From the NCBI RefSeq assembly GCF_009996845.1, contig NZ_JAACYS010000021.1:1-40021 (forward strand): a stretch of 40,021 nucleotides of DNA, written 5' to 3'. A model generated the notes under the pieces. That model did not search any database. It was not told the DNA's origin and saw nothing but the letters and a program-made list of their open reading frames with translations. The first letter of the stretch is position 1. Each line of letters starts with the position of its first letter. This document shows positions 1-9,557 of this stretch, piece after piece. This DNA is from Pallidibacillus pasinlerensis (GTDB lineage: Bacteria > Bacillota > Bacilli > Bacillales > Caldibacillaceae). The position numbers were made by a program, and so were the translations under genes.

Positions 1-109
1 TACAATAAATCCGATTGGTAAAGTGTGAATTGAAAGATTTTTAATTTAATAGTTATTAAATGATGATAGTGCATTCCTCTTCGTCGTTTTTATATACTAG
101 AATACCTTA

Positions 110-198
110 CTGAACCTGTACTTGTCCAATCAAGCAAGCTTTTTAATCAAATATTATATTAGAACACTGAACCCGTCCCCATGTTCAAGGGACGGGTT
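110..198. repeat. REP-like inverted repeat at left edge
   Basis: A perfect 10-bp inverted repeat, AACCCGTCCC at 170-179 and GGGACGGGTT at 189-198, encloses a 9-nt loop. About 55 bp upstream a similar phrase, ACTGAACCTGTACTTGTCC (110-128), resembles CACTGAACCCGTCCCC at the palindrome, so the segment may hold two diverged units. The hairpin lies just beyond the stop of the DMT exporter gene and might terminate it, but no clean T-run follows on the minus strand. Palindromes rich in GGGAC/GTCCC are common as dispersed REP-like elements in Firmicutes; membership in such a family is inferred from appearance only. Confidence 0.4.
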
Positions 199-208
199 TG
201 ATGACTTT

Positions 209-1165
209 TTATGCAATTTTCGTTTCCATCTTTTCGTTTACTGCTTTCTTCTGACGAATTCTTAAAAATATATTATTAGATAGTAATGACGCAATAATTA
301 AAATTGTGCCTAGTACATCATAAATTGTTACTTGTGTACCTTGGAAAATTGAAATACTTAATGTTGTTACTGGAACAAAATTAATAAATAGTAATCCATT
401 TAAGGATGATAATATACTTACCCCAAAGTTCCATCCTAATAGTGCAATTAGCCCTGGGAAAATAATCATAAATAATAAATGCGGCGTAACAGTTTTAACT
501 TCTTCAACCGTTGGAACAGCTGTATAGCCGAACAATGTTGTACCAATTGTAATGATGATTGCCGTTACCGTTCCGAGCAAACAAGTTATCGTTGAATATC
601 TTAATGTTGACCAACCTTTAAATTGACTGCCTCCCATAGTATAAATAACCCAGCCAATTACCGCAAGTAAAATGAGCAAGGTCGGAATAATATCTTCTGT
701 CGCGCTGAAAAATGCTTTAATATCTCCTTTTGTGATTACAAGCAAAGCACCGATAAAGGCGACAAGTACACATAATAATGTGAAACGATATGGACTTTGT
801 CTAAAAATTATCCAGGCAATAACAATAGATATCATTGGCATAAGTGACTCCATTATCGATGCTGCCATAATACCTGGTTCCCCTAATAAGTCTTGCCCCC
901 AAAAAATAAATAAATTATAAACCGTAAAAGCCATCGTTCCGAAAAACCATAACTTTAAGCCTTTACCTTCAAAGCGGAAGGCTTGAACCCCTTCCCTCCA
1001 TAAAAGTAAAACAACTAAAATAATCGTAACTGCACCATAACGGAAAATTGTAAAATAAAATGGATCAATATATTCGAATGCAGAATGCGCGACTGGAAAC
1101 ATCGCTCCCCACGAAACAGCTGCAATGAAACATAAAAATGCCCCTAACAACACACTGTTTTTCAA
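209..1165 (-). CDS. DMT-superfamily (EamA) transporter
   Basis: An integral membrane exporter of the drug/metabolite transporter superfamily. About ten hydrophobic segments can be seen across 318 residues, arranged as two EamA-type halves; the first half begins with the motif AVSWGAMFPVAHSAF and the second with LLAVIGWVIYT. Length fits the family (about 290-320). The reading frame extends upstream to 1222, but a TTG at 1165 preceded by GGGGGAAGGG on the minus strand is the best start. It diverges from a LysR regulator gene starting at 1300, a common arrangement in which the LysR protein controls the exporter. The substrate cannot be read from the sequence; relatives export amino acids or other metabolites. 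Confidence 0.85.
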   Translation of the reverse strand: MKNSVLLGAFLCFIAAVSWGAMFPVAHSAFEYIDPFYFTIFRYGAVTIILVVLLLWREGVQAFRFEGKGLKLWFFGTMAFTVYNLFIFWGQDLLGEPGIMAASIMESLMPMISIVIAWIIFRQSPYRFTLLCVLVAFIGALLVITKGDIKAFFSATEDIIPTLLILLAVIGWVIYTMGGSQFKGWSTLRYSTITCLLGTVTAIIITIGTTLFGYTAVPTVEEVKTVTPHLLFMIIFPGLIALLGWNFGVSILSSLNGLLFINFVPVTTLSISIFQGTQVTIYDVLGTILIIASLLSNNIFLRIRQKKAVNEKMETKIA

Positions 1166-1299
1166 TACCCTTCCCCCTATCCACATGTTGTAAACTACCT
1201 TTATTCTATCTTTTATATACATCTTGTAAAATGAATATAAATGATGAATTCTATCACTTTTTTTGATATCATAAAATTTGTGGATAGGAGGGGAGTTAC

Positions 1300-2169
1300 G
1301 TGGAATTAAAAGACTTAGAGATTTTTCAAACTGTCGCTGAAAAAGGTACGATCACAGAAGCTGCAAAAGTATTGAACTATGTTCAGTCAAATGTTACTGC
1401 ACGTATACATAAACTAGAAGAAGAACTGAATACGGTGCTATTCAACCGACATCGTCGAGGGATGACACTAACTCCCGAAGGAAAAAAACTATTAAAATAT
1501 AGTAAAGAAATACTATTATTAACAGATGAAATGAAAAAGGCAGTACAAAGTAAAAAAGAACCATCAGGAAAACTAGATATCGGCACCGTTGAAACGGTAT
1601 ACCACTTACCTAAAATATTAACGAGCTATATTAAAAAGTATACGAAAGTCGATTTATCTTTATATACCGGCGTTACTGAGTCGTTAGAAAAAGATGTATT
1701 AAATCATAAATTAGACGGTGCCTTTGTTTCAGAAACCGATTTTCATCCAGATATTATCGCCCATGAAGTATTCGAAGACGAGCTTGTGTTAATTTCTGAT
1801 AAGCAAATATACACTTTAAAAGAATTATCCAATGAGCCGGTGCTTTGTTTTAGTAAAGGATGCGGTTACCGTGCTAGACTTGAAAGTTGGTATCGAGACA
1901 AAAACATCACACCACACAAAGTAATGGAATTTGGTACGTTGGAAACGATTCTACGTAGCGTTGCGATGGGATTAGGAGTTACTTTCGTTCCCAAATCAGC
2001 TGTCGTAAACTGGGAGTCAAGTAATCTTATAAAATGTCATACATTACCTGATCAATATAGCAAAATCAAAACCGTGTTCATTAGAAGGGCTGATACGTAC
2101 TTAACTTCAACAATGGAGAAGTTTATTGAAACAATTGAACTGAATAAAAGTGTAATAATTGAACGATAG
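1300..2169 (+). CDS. LysR-family transcriptional regulator
   Basis: A 289-residue LysR-type regulator. Residues 1-60 form the winged helix-turn-helix (ELKDLEIFQTVAEKGTITEA, then a recognition helix around NYVQSNVTARI). Residues from about 90 match the periplasmic-binding-protein-like effector domain, with KLDIGTVETVY at its start and LRSVAMGLGVTFVP near its end. The start is GTG with AGGAGGGGAG seven bases upstream. It diverges from the DMT exporter; the 134-bp gap is AT-rich and holds a TGATATCA palindrome at 1264-1271 that could be part of a LysR site. A hairpin terminator follows. The ligand is unknown; control of the neighbouring exporter is inferred from position only. Confidence 0.9.
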   Translation: MELKDLEIFQTVAEKGTITEAAKVLNYVQSNVTARIHKLEEELNTVLFNRHRRGMTLTPEGKKLLKYSKEILLLTDEMKKAVQSKKEPSGKLDIGTVETVYHLPKILTSYIKKYTKVDLSLYTGVTESLEKDVLNHKLDGAFVSETDFHPDIIAHEVFEDELVLISDKQIYTLKELSNEPVLCFSKGCGYRARLESWYRDKNITPHKVMEFGTLETILRSVAMGLGVTFVPKSAVVNWESSNLIKCHTLPDQYSKIKTVFIRRADTYLTSTMEKFIETIELNKSVIIER

Positions 2170-2173
2170 CGTA

Positions 2174-2216
2174 AAACAGGTATGGGCAGAATTAATTTTC
2201 CACACCTGTTTTTTTC
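2174..2216 (+). terminator. Intrinsic terminator after LysR gene
   Basis: AAACAGGTATGG pairs with CCACACCTGTTT with one mismatch, and seven T follow on the plus strand. It lies 4 bp after the LysR stop codon. Confidence 0.8.
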
Positions 2217-2271
2217 AAACTATCAACTGTGAAAACTTGTCAATTACCCACAGTCTTTGGATAACTCCATT

Positions 2272-3185
2272 TTATACTAACTTATGTGCATACCATTTAT
2301 CTCCACGGAACCTGATAATAAATACTAAGCCTCGGACTGCCCATTCAGCAATCATAGCTACCCATACACCGATAATCCCAAAGCCTAATGTAATTCCAAG
2401 CACATAACCAAGTACTACTCGGAACAACCACATCGACAACATGGAAACAATCGATGTAAATTTTGAATCTCCAGCTGCTCGTAATGCCGATGGCAATATA
2501 AAACTAATAGCCCATAAAATCGGTTGGAAAATCGCACAAAGAACCGTGATAATAAAAATTGTGCCAATAATTTCTTCTGGTGCACTGAACATCTTCATCA
2601 ATAAAGGAAATGTAGGTAATATCAATAACGATGTTACAATAAAAAATATGGACGACAGCCCTAAAAATGACTTTGTAAATTTCCTGGCATCCCTTATATT
2701 TCTTCTACCAATACATTGACCGACAATGGTAACAATGGCTATTGCTAAAGCATTTGAGCCTATTTGGAATACTAATGTGATAGACCCTGCAATCGCATTT
2801 ACCGTTAAAGCAAGGGTTCCCAATTGTACGATAAATGTTTGCGTCAATAACTTTCCACCATTAAAAAATAGTTGTTCCGCAGCAAATGGAATGCCAATAA
2901 ACATTACTTTCTTCAAAATAGAAAAGTCGAGATGAAGTGCATTTTTTACCTTAATGAATCAACCATATTAACAGCACTGACAGCTTCAGTACCAGATGAA
3001 CTAATCATGGCGGTATTAAATAAAATCATTAAAATTAGGAAAGCTTGATCGACTAAAATCGGAATGATAATCGATATTACCTCTTTAAAATGAATTGAAT
3101 CACCAGACAAATATTTCCCTAACCAAAAGTTTGCTCTTTTTTTCACATTCATAATTATTTTACTCAATTCAATGCATCTACTCAC
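2272..3185 (-). pseudogene. Decayed MATE-family efflux transporter (internal deletion)
   Basis: Two minus-strand ORFs hold the two ends of one MATE (multidrug and toxin extrusion) antiporter. The N-terminal piece (2946-3185, 79 residues) has the first membrane helix and ends at AVSAVNMVDSL. The C-terminal piece (2272-2916, 214 residues, six or so helices) begins around LHLDFSILKKVMFIGIPFA, a sequence normally found near residue 230-250 of the family. The pieces lie in different frames and are joined with no room between them, so roughly 150-170 residues (about 0.5 kb) are missing, compared with a usual length near 450. The break lies near 2935-2955. No working pump can be made; a functional role for either fragment is unlikely. 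Confidence 0.85.
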
Positions 3186-3358
3186 TTCTTTTATATTTTT
3201 ATAAATTACTTAGGATTCCGAAATATTCAGCCAAAAATAACCACATTCTACCTACTCGCCGGTAATGGATATTCGTGCAATTATACAAACAATTCGTAAA
3301 TTAATGTATTCTATTATTATAGAACAATTAAAAAATAATTCAAATGGAAGTGGTCTTA

Positions 3359-4030
3359 ATGAAAAAAGCGCTCCTATCTTGGAGTGGTGGGAAAGACGCA
3401 GCACTAGCCCTTAATGCAATTAAAAAAAGGCAAGAATATGAGATTGTCGCTCTTTTAACCACTCTTACAGAAGAGGACAAAAGGGTTAGTATGCACGGGG
3501 TTCGTAAAGAATTACTCGATGCACAAGCAACAATGTTAAAGCTCCCTATCGAATATGTGTACTTACCAACCGAAGCCGGTAACGAGTTGTATGAAAAACG
3601 AATGAAAAAAACTCTGTCTCGCTTTTTAAATCAAGGAGTTGACACAGTAATTTTTGGAGATTTATTTGTAGAGGAGATTCGTCAGTATCGTGAAAAACAA
3701 CTATCACAAATTGGTATGAAAGCCGCTTTCCCACTTTGGAACAAATCCCAGAAAGATCTAATTAAACAGTTTTTAAACGAAGGTTTTCAAGCAGTTACTG
3801 TATGCATTGATACAAACGCATTATCACAAGCATTTTTAGGAAAAAATCTTGATGAATCATTTTTCTCAAATCTACCGGACTCGATTGATATATGTGGGGA
3901 ACATGGGGAATATCATACTTTTGTTTATAATTGTCCTTTATTCAAACAACCTATTTCTTTACAAAAAGGGAAAAAATCAACGAAATGGAATCACTTTGCC
4001 TATTGCGACTATTTTTTAAAGAATAGTTAA
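3359..4030 (+). CDS. Dph6-related ATP pyrophosphatase (adenylating enzyme)
   Basis: A 223-residue protein of the ATP-dependent diphthine ammonia-ligase-like family (MJ0570/Dph6 type, PP-loop fold). The PP-loop SGGKDA is at residues 9-14, followed by the family motifs SMHGVRKELLDAQ and VIFGDLFVEEIRQYRE, and GEHGEYHTFVY near the C-terminus, which bind ATP and substrate in relatives. True diphthamide synthesis is absent from bacteria, so the bacterial substrate is unknown. The frame is open from 3344, but ATG 3359 has GGAAGTGG just upstream and gives the expected N-terminus MKKALLSWSGGKDA. It stands alone, between MATE debris and ykuK. Confidence 0.85.
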   Translation: MKKALLSWSGGKDAALALNAIKKRQEYEIVALLTTLTEEDKRVSMHGVRKELLDAQATMLKLPIEYVYLPTEAGNELYEKRMKKTLSRFLNQGVDTVIFGDLFVEEIRQYREKQLSQIGMKAAFPLWNKSQKDLIKQFLNEGFQAVTVCIDTNALSQAFLGKNLDESFFSNLPDSIDICGEHGEYHTFVYNCPLFKQPISLQKGKKSTKWNHFAYCDYFLKNS

Positions 4031-4136
4031 TTTCTAGATAACTAACTTTTTTGACTTAACACTCCTTTAATTCTTTACATTATTGATTTAAAACTAAACA
4101 TTAAATGCCCCTTTTATTATTTTTTTACACTTTTTT

Positions 4137-4158
4137 AACGAATGATATGATATTCGTT
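4137..4158. promoter_or_regulatory. Inverted repeat upstream of ykuK
   Basis: AACGAAT (4137-4143) and ATTCGTT (4152-4158) flank an 8-bp spacer about 60 bp before the YkuK start codon. The size and spacing fit a regulator binding site in the promoter region, but no regulator is indicated and no T-run follows, so it is not a terminator. Confidence 0.3.
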
Positions 4159-4218
4159 TAACTATACTGATATTAAGGGAATATACTATATTAACCTGAT
4201 TATAAAGGAAGGGGACAA

Positions 4219-4755
4219 ATGAGTAAATTTACTGTTTATGATTATACTTTTCAAAATTTAAGCCAAAAAAACATGACCTTTGAACAAGTGTTTGATTACA
4301 TTGTAAAGTTTATGAAAAAGGACCCAATCGGGAGTTTTAAACTTATGTTTGGCACTGACTCACAAGTACATCATAGCTATACGAAGTTTATTACAGGTAT
4401 TGTGATTCAGTGTGAAACAAAAGGAGCTTGGGCTTGTATACGTAAGGTCATCGTTCCGCGAAAAATGAACAATCTTCATGAACGAATTTCTTATGAAACG
4501 ACTTTGACGGAAGAAGTTGTCTCAATGTTTACTGAAGAAAGAAAGGACCAATTGATTGGAATTGTACTACCCCATATATATAAAGGTGCAAGTTTTACAA
4601 TTGAAGGGCATATTGATATTGGCTCTGGCAGGCGGAATAAAACGAGAATATTTGTTAATGAAATGGTTGCGCGAATCGAATCGATTGGTGTGGAACCAAA
4701 AATTAAACCCGATGCCTTTGTCGCTAGTTGTTATGCAAACCGTTATACAAAATAA
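4219..4755 (+). CDS. ykuK: YkuK family protein (DUF458, RNase H-like)
   Basis: A 178-residue member of the DUF458/YkuK family, conserved in Bacillaceae. Family hallmarks are visible: LMFGTDSQVHHSYTKFITGI near residue 45, which supplies an acidic residue as in the RNase H fold, ERISYETTLTEEVV in the middle, and HIDIGSGRRNKTRIFVNEMV followed by IKPDAFVASCYANRYTK at the end. A strong ribosome binding site (AAGGAAGGGG) lies ahead of the ATG. The biochemical role is not established; the RNase H-like fold suggests nucleic acid processing, but no substrate is known. It appears monocistronic and intact. Confidence 0.88.
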   Translation: MSKFTVYDYTFQNLSQKNMTFEQVFDYIVKFMKKDPIGSFKLMFGTDSQVHHSYTKFITGIVIQCETKGAWACIRKVIVPRKMNNLHERISYETTLTEEVVSMFTEERKDQLIGIVLPHIYKGASFTIEGHIDIGSGRRNKTRIFVNEMVARIESIGVEPKIKPDAFVASCYANRYTK

Positions 4756-4783
4756 ATGACTGTTACTTTAACGTCCACAATAC

Positions 4784-5248
4784 TTAAGTTCGAGTGTAAT
4801 AAATCGATGTGTGACCTAATGTATCATGTAAATCTCTAGAAATCCGTAGACGTTCTTCTCGTTTCACTAAGGCATCAATCTTTTGGTTTGCCTCCTGTAA
4901 CTTGGCTTCTAGTTCCATATTTCGATTCATGGACCGGATAGCTATTGGCATCACGAGCATAAGTACTAGTAACAAGCTATTTGCTATAAACCCTATTTTT
5001 ATAACAAAGAAAGCCAGTTCTATCAATACGATAATTACGATGACATATGCTATTTTGAATTTTTTATGATTAATATACCAGCCAATGAAATTACACGTAT
5101 ATAAACCAAGGAATATATTATAAGGTTCATACAAAAAGGTTTTTAATCCATTAAAGATTAATGACATGGCCGATTCAAAAACTTCCTCTGGCACATCTTC
5201 TTCTTCCCAAAATACCCAACGCATACCTAAGAACTGACCGATTGACAA
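4784..5248 (-). pseudogene. Truncated DesK/LiaS-type sensor histidine kinase
   Basis: This 154-residue ORF holds three or four membrane helices (residues about 40-110), a short coiled coil (ELEAKLQEANQKIDALV) and the HisKA_3 phosphoacceptor box RLRISRDLHDTLGHT, where His is the phosphorylation site. It then stops after eight unrelated residues. The rest of the dimerisation helix pair and the whole ATP-binding domain are missing; intact DesK-type kinases are about 370 residues. No response regulator gene is next to it. The start is TTG with AGAGGTGAT upstream, so the 5' end may be original while the 3' end has been lost by deletion. It cannot autophosphorylate; it is treated as a remnant. Confidence 0.75.
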
Positions 5249-5358
5249 CCTGAATCACCTCTCAGTTTTCATATCATTCAGATAATTCTTTACTGTCAAT
5301 ATATTTATTTAAATTTTTCGAAAAATAAAATTAAGATATTAAAAATAATTAGAAATAA

Positions 5359-5412
5359 AAAAGTGTTAAATCTACCTCTTACCAATGTAAAGAAGGTTGA
5401 TTTAACACTTTT
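5359..5412 (-). terminator. Intrinsic terminator after TetR gene
   Basis: A 14-bp perfect stem, AAAAGTGTTAAATC at 5359-5372 with GATTTAACACTTTT at 5399-5412, with a smaller inner pairing ACCTCTT/AAGAAGGT. T-rich tracts lie on both sides, so it could work in both directions; it ends the minus-strand TetR gene. Confidence 0.8.
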
Positions 5413-5527
5413 CTCTTTTTTGTAAAATTTACAATTATTTCACATTTAATCATACTAATCTAATTTTTACTTCGATATAATTATCATGATTGTTTTTGAC
5501 AGGTTCGGAATAATGCCCCCGTCAATT

Positions 5528-6367
5528 TCACATTTCGAGATGGGATTGAACTAAGTATATGAGCCAATGACATTGATCATTAGATTTAATATTTTCTAAC
5601 ATGCCCTTGATTATTGCATGACTTGGTTTAGACTTTTGTAACTCTTTATTTAAAATCTCAACAGATTCGACTTCCAAAGGGTTAGTAAGTATATCAAGTA
5701 AGTATTTAATTTCTGAATCAATTGATTGTTGTACATTTTTAATTTCGAAATTCATTTTCTCATTAAAATTTCTAAACATTACTTCATTTATAAAGACCTT
5801 TTGCGAGTAATTGGCTAAAAGGTGTGTCCGTTCAACTAGCACATCCGCCAAATGATTCGCATCTATTGGCATATGATAAGTGAATATTATATGGGAATAA
5901 ATATCTAGTAAACCTTTAATATTATATAATAGTTCATACTTTGTTTTTTCAATTTTAGTTCCATAGCATTCTCTTAACAAATGAAGAATAGAGTGATTCA
6001 TTAATTGATCATAACGATGAATCTTTATTAACAAATCTTCATTCAAAGTATGGAGCCGGTCTTTGACAAACATATTTGCAAAATCTGAGTGTCGTTGAAA
6101 CTCAGTAAAAAGATATAAGTATAAATTAAAAAGCTTTCTTTCTGGTTCTGTCGATTCCTTGACTACACGGTCAACACCAGTTGTGAATCGCTTCATAAAG
6201 TAATCAATAATTTCATTAATAAGTTCATCCTTCGATTTAAAGGATAAATAAAAGGCACCTTTGGATATTCCACAATGATCTGTTATTTGCTGAACTGATG
6301 TTGCATCAAAACCTCTAGCAGCAAATAATTCAATGGCTTTTTCCATAATTAATTGTTTTCTATCCAC
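5528..6367 (-). CDS. yerO: TetR-family repressor (YerO-like)
   Basis: A 279-residue TetR/AcrR regulator. The DNA-binding HTH occupies residues 5-50: FAARGFDATSVQQITDHCGI then SKGAFYLSFKSKDELI, the highly conserved recognition region. The remainder is a helical ligand domain, longer than the usual 190-220 residues but like Bacillus YerO, which stands next to the SwrC (YerP) pump. The start is GTG behind GCGAGGAA. It diverges from the RND pump gene; a TGAC-N6-GTCA palindrome in the shared promoter region is its probable operator, so it most likely represses the pump and perhaps itself. The symbol rests on synteny and architecture, not on an alignment. Confidence 0.8.
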   Translation of the reverse strand: MDRKQLIMEKAIELFAARGFDATSVQQITDHCGISKGAFYLSFKSKDELINEIIDYFMKRFTTGVDRVVKESTEPERKLFNLYLYLFTEFQRHSDFANMFVKDRLHTLNEDLLIKIHRYDQLMNHSILHLLRECYGTKIEKTKYELLYNIKGLLDIYSHIIFTYHMPIDANHLADVLVERTHLLANYSQKVFINEVMFRNFNEKMNFEIKNVQQSIDSEIKYLLDILTNPLEVESVEILNKELQKSKPSHAIIKGMLENIKSNDQCHWLIYLVQSHLEM

Positions 6368-6392
6368 TATTTATTCCTCGCTTTATTATGTG

Positions 6393-6421
6393 TTGACACT
6401 GACCGATTAGTCATTTATTAT
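6393..6421 (+). promoter_or_regulatory. Sigma-A promoter of the RND pump gene
   Basis: TTGACA (6393-6398), a 17-bp spacer and TATTAT (6416-6421) make a near-consensus promoter. Transcription should begin near 6428, about 35 nt before the GTG start of the pump gene. Confidence 0.8.
6400..6413. promoter_or_regulatory. Probable TetR operator inside the pump promoter
   Basis: TGACCGATTAGTCA is an inverted repeat, TGAC-N6-GTCA, placed wholly within the -35/-10 spacer of the pump promoter and upstream of the divergent TetR gene. A repressor bound here would block RNA polymerase directly. Confidence 0.6.
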
Positions 6422-6462
6422 AGGGTTTGTTACTAGATTTGTCAAGAAAGGGTAGGTGTAGA

Positions 6463-9400
6463 GTGAAATCATTAGTTAACTTTGTTATAAGAAATAAATT
6501 AGCCGTGTGGCTACTAACTTTTATAGTTGTATTTACAGGAATTTATTCCGGTTCAAAAATGAAGATGGAATCAATTCCTGATGTATCTGTACCATATTTA
6601 ATCATTAATACCGTTTATCCAGGTGCAACGCCGGAACAAGTTATGGAAGAAGTTTCGATGCCGCTTGAAAAGGCAGTAGAAAGTTTAGAAGGGGTAAATG
6701 CCGTTTATTCCAACTCTTACTCAAGTATGTCATCGATTCAAATCGAGTATGATTATGAGCAAAATATTGATTTTGCTAAACGGGAAGTAGAAAATGCCCT
6801 CGAACTAATAACTTTGCCTGATGATGTTCAAGATCCCATGATTACGAAAATTAGCATGAATATGATGCCGGTTCTCGTTTTAAGTATTAGTAGTACTGAA
6901 GAAGACATCGTGGAATTAACTTCTACCGTTGAAGATATAATCGTTCCGAAAATTGAACAAATTGAAGGTGTCGCTTCAGCTACAACAACAGGGCAACATA
7001 TTGAAGAAGTCGAACTTACCTTTGACGAAGCAAAATTAGCTCAATATGAATTAACAGAACAAGATGTTAAAGATATTGTTCAAGCAACCGATTTAGATGT
7101 ATCCCTTGGTTTATTTGAATTTGAAGATGGTGAACAAGCCGTTCGTGTAGATGGGAAATTTACGACAGCTGAAGATTTAAAAGAAATGTTAATCCCTGTT
7201 ACACCGACGGAAAATCAACCATTACCATTTGTTAAATTAGGAGACCTTGCCACAATTGAATTGGTCGGAAAAGTAGAATCAATCTCCCGTACAAATGGTG
7301 AAGATTCCATAACGATTCAAATCATAAAAGGCCAAGAAGCAAATACAGTTGAAGTTGTTAATGCTGTAAAAGATTTAATGAAAGATTATGAAGATAAATA
7401 TGCTGGTTTAAATGTCGATTATACGTTTGACCAAGGTGAACCGATCGAAAACTCCGTATCACAAATGGTAAGTAAAGCGTTATTTGGTGGCGGAATTGCC
7501 GTATTAATTATTTTACTATTCCTACGGGACGTTAGATCAACAATTATTTCCATCATCTCCATCCCAGTTTCGATTTTAACCGCCTTACTCATCTTAGATT
7601 ATTTAGATATGACTCTAAATATTATGACGCTAGGTGCGATTACGATCTCGATTGGGCGGGTAATTGACGACTCGATTGTTGTTGTTGAAAATATTTATCG
7701 AAGATTACACTTAAAAGGTGAAAAATTACGGGGACGTGCGTTAATACGTGAAGCTACTATTGAAATGTTCCTGCCGATACTATCTTCTACAATAGTAACC
7801 GTTGCCGTATTTGCTCCATTACTATTTGTCGGTGGTATGATTGGTGAGTTGTTCTTACCATTTGCTTTAACAATGGCGCTAGCCCTTGGTGCATCCTTAA
7901 TTGTAGCGATTTCAATCGTTCCATCTCTATCACACTCGATGTTTAAAAAGCAATTGTATGATGAAAGTGTAAGAGAGAAAAAGGTGAAAAAGCCAAGTAG
8001 TCTTGCTCTTGCTGGTATTTATAAAAAAGCATTACGCTGGACATTAAATCATAAAATTATTACATCACTCGTAGCGATTGCTGCGTTAGTCGGAAGTTTA
8101 ATGTTAACTCCACTCGTTGGTTTTAGTTTCTTAGGTAGTGATGAACAAAAAGTAATGTATATTACATACACTCCAAAACCTGGTGAAACTGAAGAGCAAA
8201 CATTGGAGAATGTTACGGAAGTAGAAGAAAAAATGCTTGCCCGTGACGATGTGATAGCTGTCCAATTTTCTATTACAGACAACACGAGTGCTGAAGCGGC
8301 AATGATGGGCGGTGGCGGCTCATTAATGTTTGTTGTTTTTGATGAGGAAACGAAAGATTTCCCAGATGTGAAAAGAGAAATAGAAGGCTATCTTGAAAAC
8401 ATAAACCATACTGGTAAATGGCAAAGCCAAAACTTTATGACTGGTATCGCAAGTAATGAATTAAGCTATTACGTATACAGCGAAGATTTAGATGACTTAG
8501 AAGCTGCTGCTAATGAAATTGAAGCAGTTATGGCTGAAAGTAAATATTTAGAAGACGTTTCATCAAGTTTTGATGAAGCATATGAAGAATATTCACTCCG
8601 TGTTGAACAAAAAACATTATTACAGTACGGTTTAACGACGGGTCAAATTTTAATGATGTTAAACCCTATTCGTTCAGAAGAAGTGTTAACAACCGTTGAA
8701 AAAGACGGGGATGACATTAATGTTGTCATCACACATGACCAAGAAATGCCATCAACCTTCGATGAAATGCTTGATCAAATGGTACCTACGATGACAGGTG
8801 ACTTCGTTCGCTTAGGTGATATCGTCAAAGTAGAAGAAGGTTCTGTACCAAGTCACTTAGACCGTAGTAAAGGAAGATTCTACGCAACTGTATCTGGAAA
8901 CATTGTCGGAGAAGATGTTTCCAAAGCAGCAGTAGATGTGGATAAAAGGCTGGCTGATCTTGAGCTTCCTAAAGGTGTAGAGTTTGATGATGCAGGTGTA
9001 ACGGCCGATATGGAAGAAGCCTTTACTCAGCTTGGAGTAGCAATGATTGCTGCTGTATTAATTGTCTACTTCATTCTAGTAGTTACGTTCGGTGAAGGTC
9101 TTGCACCATTTACAATCTTGTTCTCTTTACCATTTACAGTTATTGGAGCAATTGTCGGCTTATGGATTGCCGGAGAAACCATTTCCGTCATGGTATTAAT
9201 GGGAATGCTCATGTTAATTGGTATTGTTGTAACAAATGCGATTGTATTAGTAGACCGAATCATACGAATGGAACGTTCCGGTATGGAGATGCGTGAGGCT
9301 ATTTTAGAAGCTGGAAGTACACGTTTACGTCCAATTCTAATGACTGCGATCGCAACAGTTGGTGCGTTAATCCCGCTATTATTTGAAACAACAGGTGCGA

Positions 9401-9549
9401 CTGGAACGTTTATGTCGAAGAGCTTAGGTGTTACCGTAATCGGTGGTCTAGTTTCTTCTACAATCTTAACTCTGTTCATTGTACCTATTGTTTATGAAAG
9501 TTTATCTAAACTATTTAAGAAAAATCGAAAAGAAATCGTGGAAGATTAA
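6463..9549 (+). CDS. swrC: RND efflux transporter permease (SwrC/YerP type)
   Basis: A 1028-residue resistance-nodulation-division pump, the usual length for Gram-positive AcrB-like members such as B. subtilis SwrC. TM1 follows the N-terminus (RNKLAVWLLTFIVVFTGIY); the first large extracellular loop runs to about residue 330; a block of helices contains the proton-relay segment GRVIDDSIVVVENIYRR; a second loop and second helix block follow, with NAIVLVDRIIRM and RPILMTAIATVGALIPL. SwrC exports surfactin and other amphiphiles in Bacillus; the substrate here is not known. The frame opens at a TTG at 6427, but GTG 6463, with AAAGGGTAGGTG upstream, is the likely start. It stands behind a TetR-type gene and is followed by a terminator. 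No separate adaptor protein gene is nearby. Confidence 0.9.
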   Translation: MKSLVNFVIRNKLAVWLLTFIVVFTGIYSGSKMKMESIPDVSVPYLIINTVYPGATPEQVMEEVSMPLEKAVESLEGVNAVYSNSYSSMSSIQIEYDYEQNIDFAKREVENALELITLPDDVQDPMITKISMNMMPVLVLSISSTEEDIVELTSTVEDIIVPKIEQIEGVASATTTGQHIEEVELTFDEAKLAQYELTEQDVKDIVQATDLDVSLGLFEFEDGEQAVRVDGKFTTAEDLKEMLIPVTPTENQPLPFVKLGDLATIELVGKVESISRTNGEDSITIQIIKGQEANTVEVVNAVKDLMKDYEDKYAGLNVDYTFDQGEPIENSVSQMVSKALFGGGIAVLIILLFLRDVRSTIISIISIPVSILTALLILDYLDMTLNIMTLGAITISIGRVIDDSIVVVENIYRRLHLKGEKLRGRALIREATIEMFLPILSSTIVTVAVFAPLLFVGGMIGELFLPFALTMALALGASLIVAISIVPSLSHSMFKKQLYDESVREKKVKKPSSLALAGIYKKALRWTLNHKIITSLVAIAALVGSLMLTPLVGFSFLGSDEQKVMYITYTPKPGETEEQTLENVTEVEEKMLARDDVIAVQFSITDNTSAEAAMMGGGGSLMFVVFDEETKDFPDVKREIEGYLENINHTGKWQSQNFMTGIASNELSYYVYSEDLDDLEAAANEIEAVMAESKYLEDVSSSFDEAYEEYSLRVEQKTLLQYGLTTGQILMMLNPIRSEEVLTTVEKDGDDINVVITHDQEMPSTFDEMLDQMVPTMTGDFVRLGDIVKVEEGSVPSHLDRSKGRFYATVSGNIVGEDVSKAAVDVDKRLADLELPKGVEFDDAGVTADMEEAFTQLGVAMIAAVLIVYFILVVTFGEGLAPFTILFSLPFTVIGAIVGLWIAGETISVMVLMGMLMLIGIVVTNAIVLVDRIIRMERSGMEMREAILEAGSTRLRPILMTAIATVGALIPLLFETTGATGTFMSKSLGVTVIGGLVSSTILTLFIVPIVYESLSKLFKKNRKEIVED

Positions 9550-9557
9550 TTTAGAAA

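Noticed and set aside
9066-9479. Minus-strand ORF opposite the pump gene
   Set aside because: It mirrors the hydrophobic coding sequence of the RND pump; no ribosome binding site.
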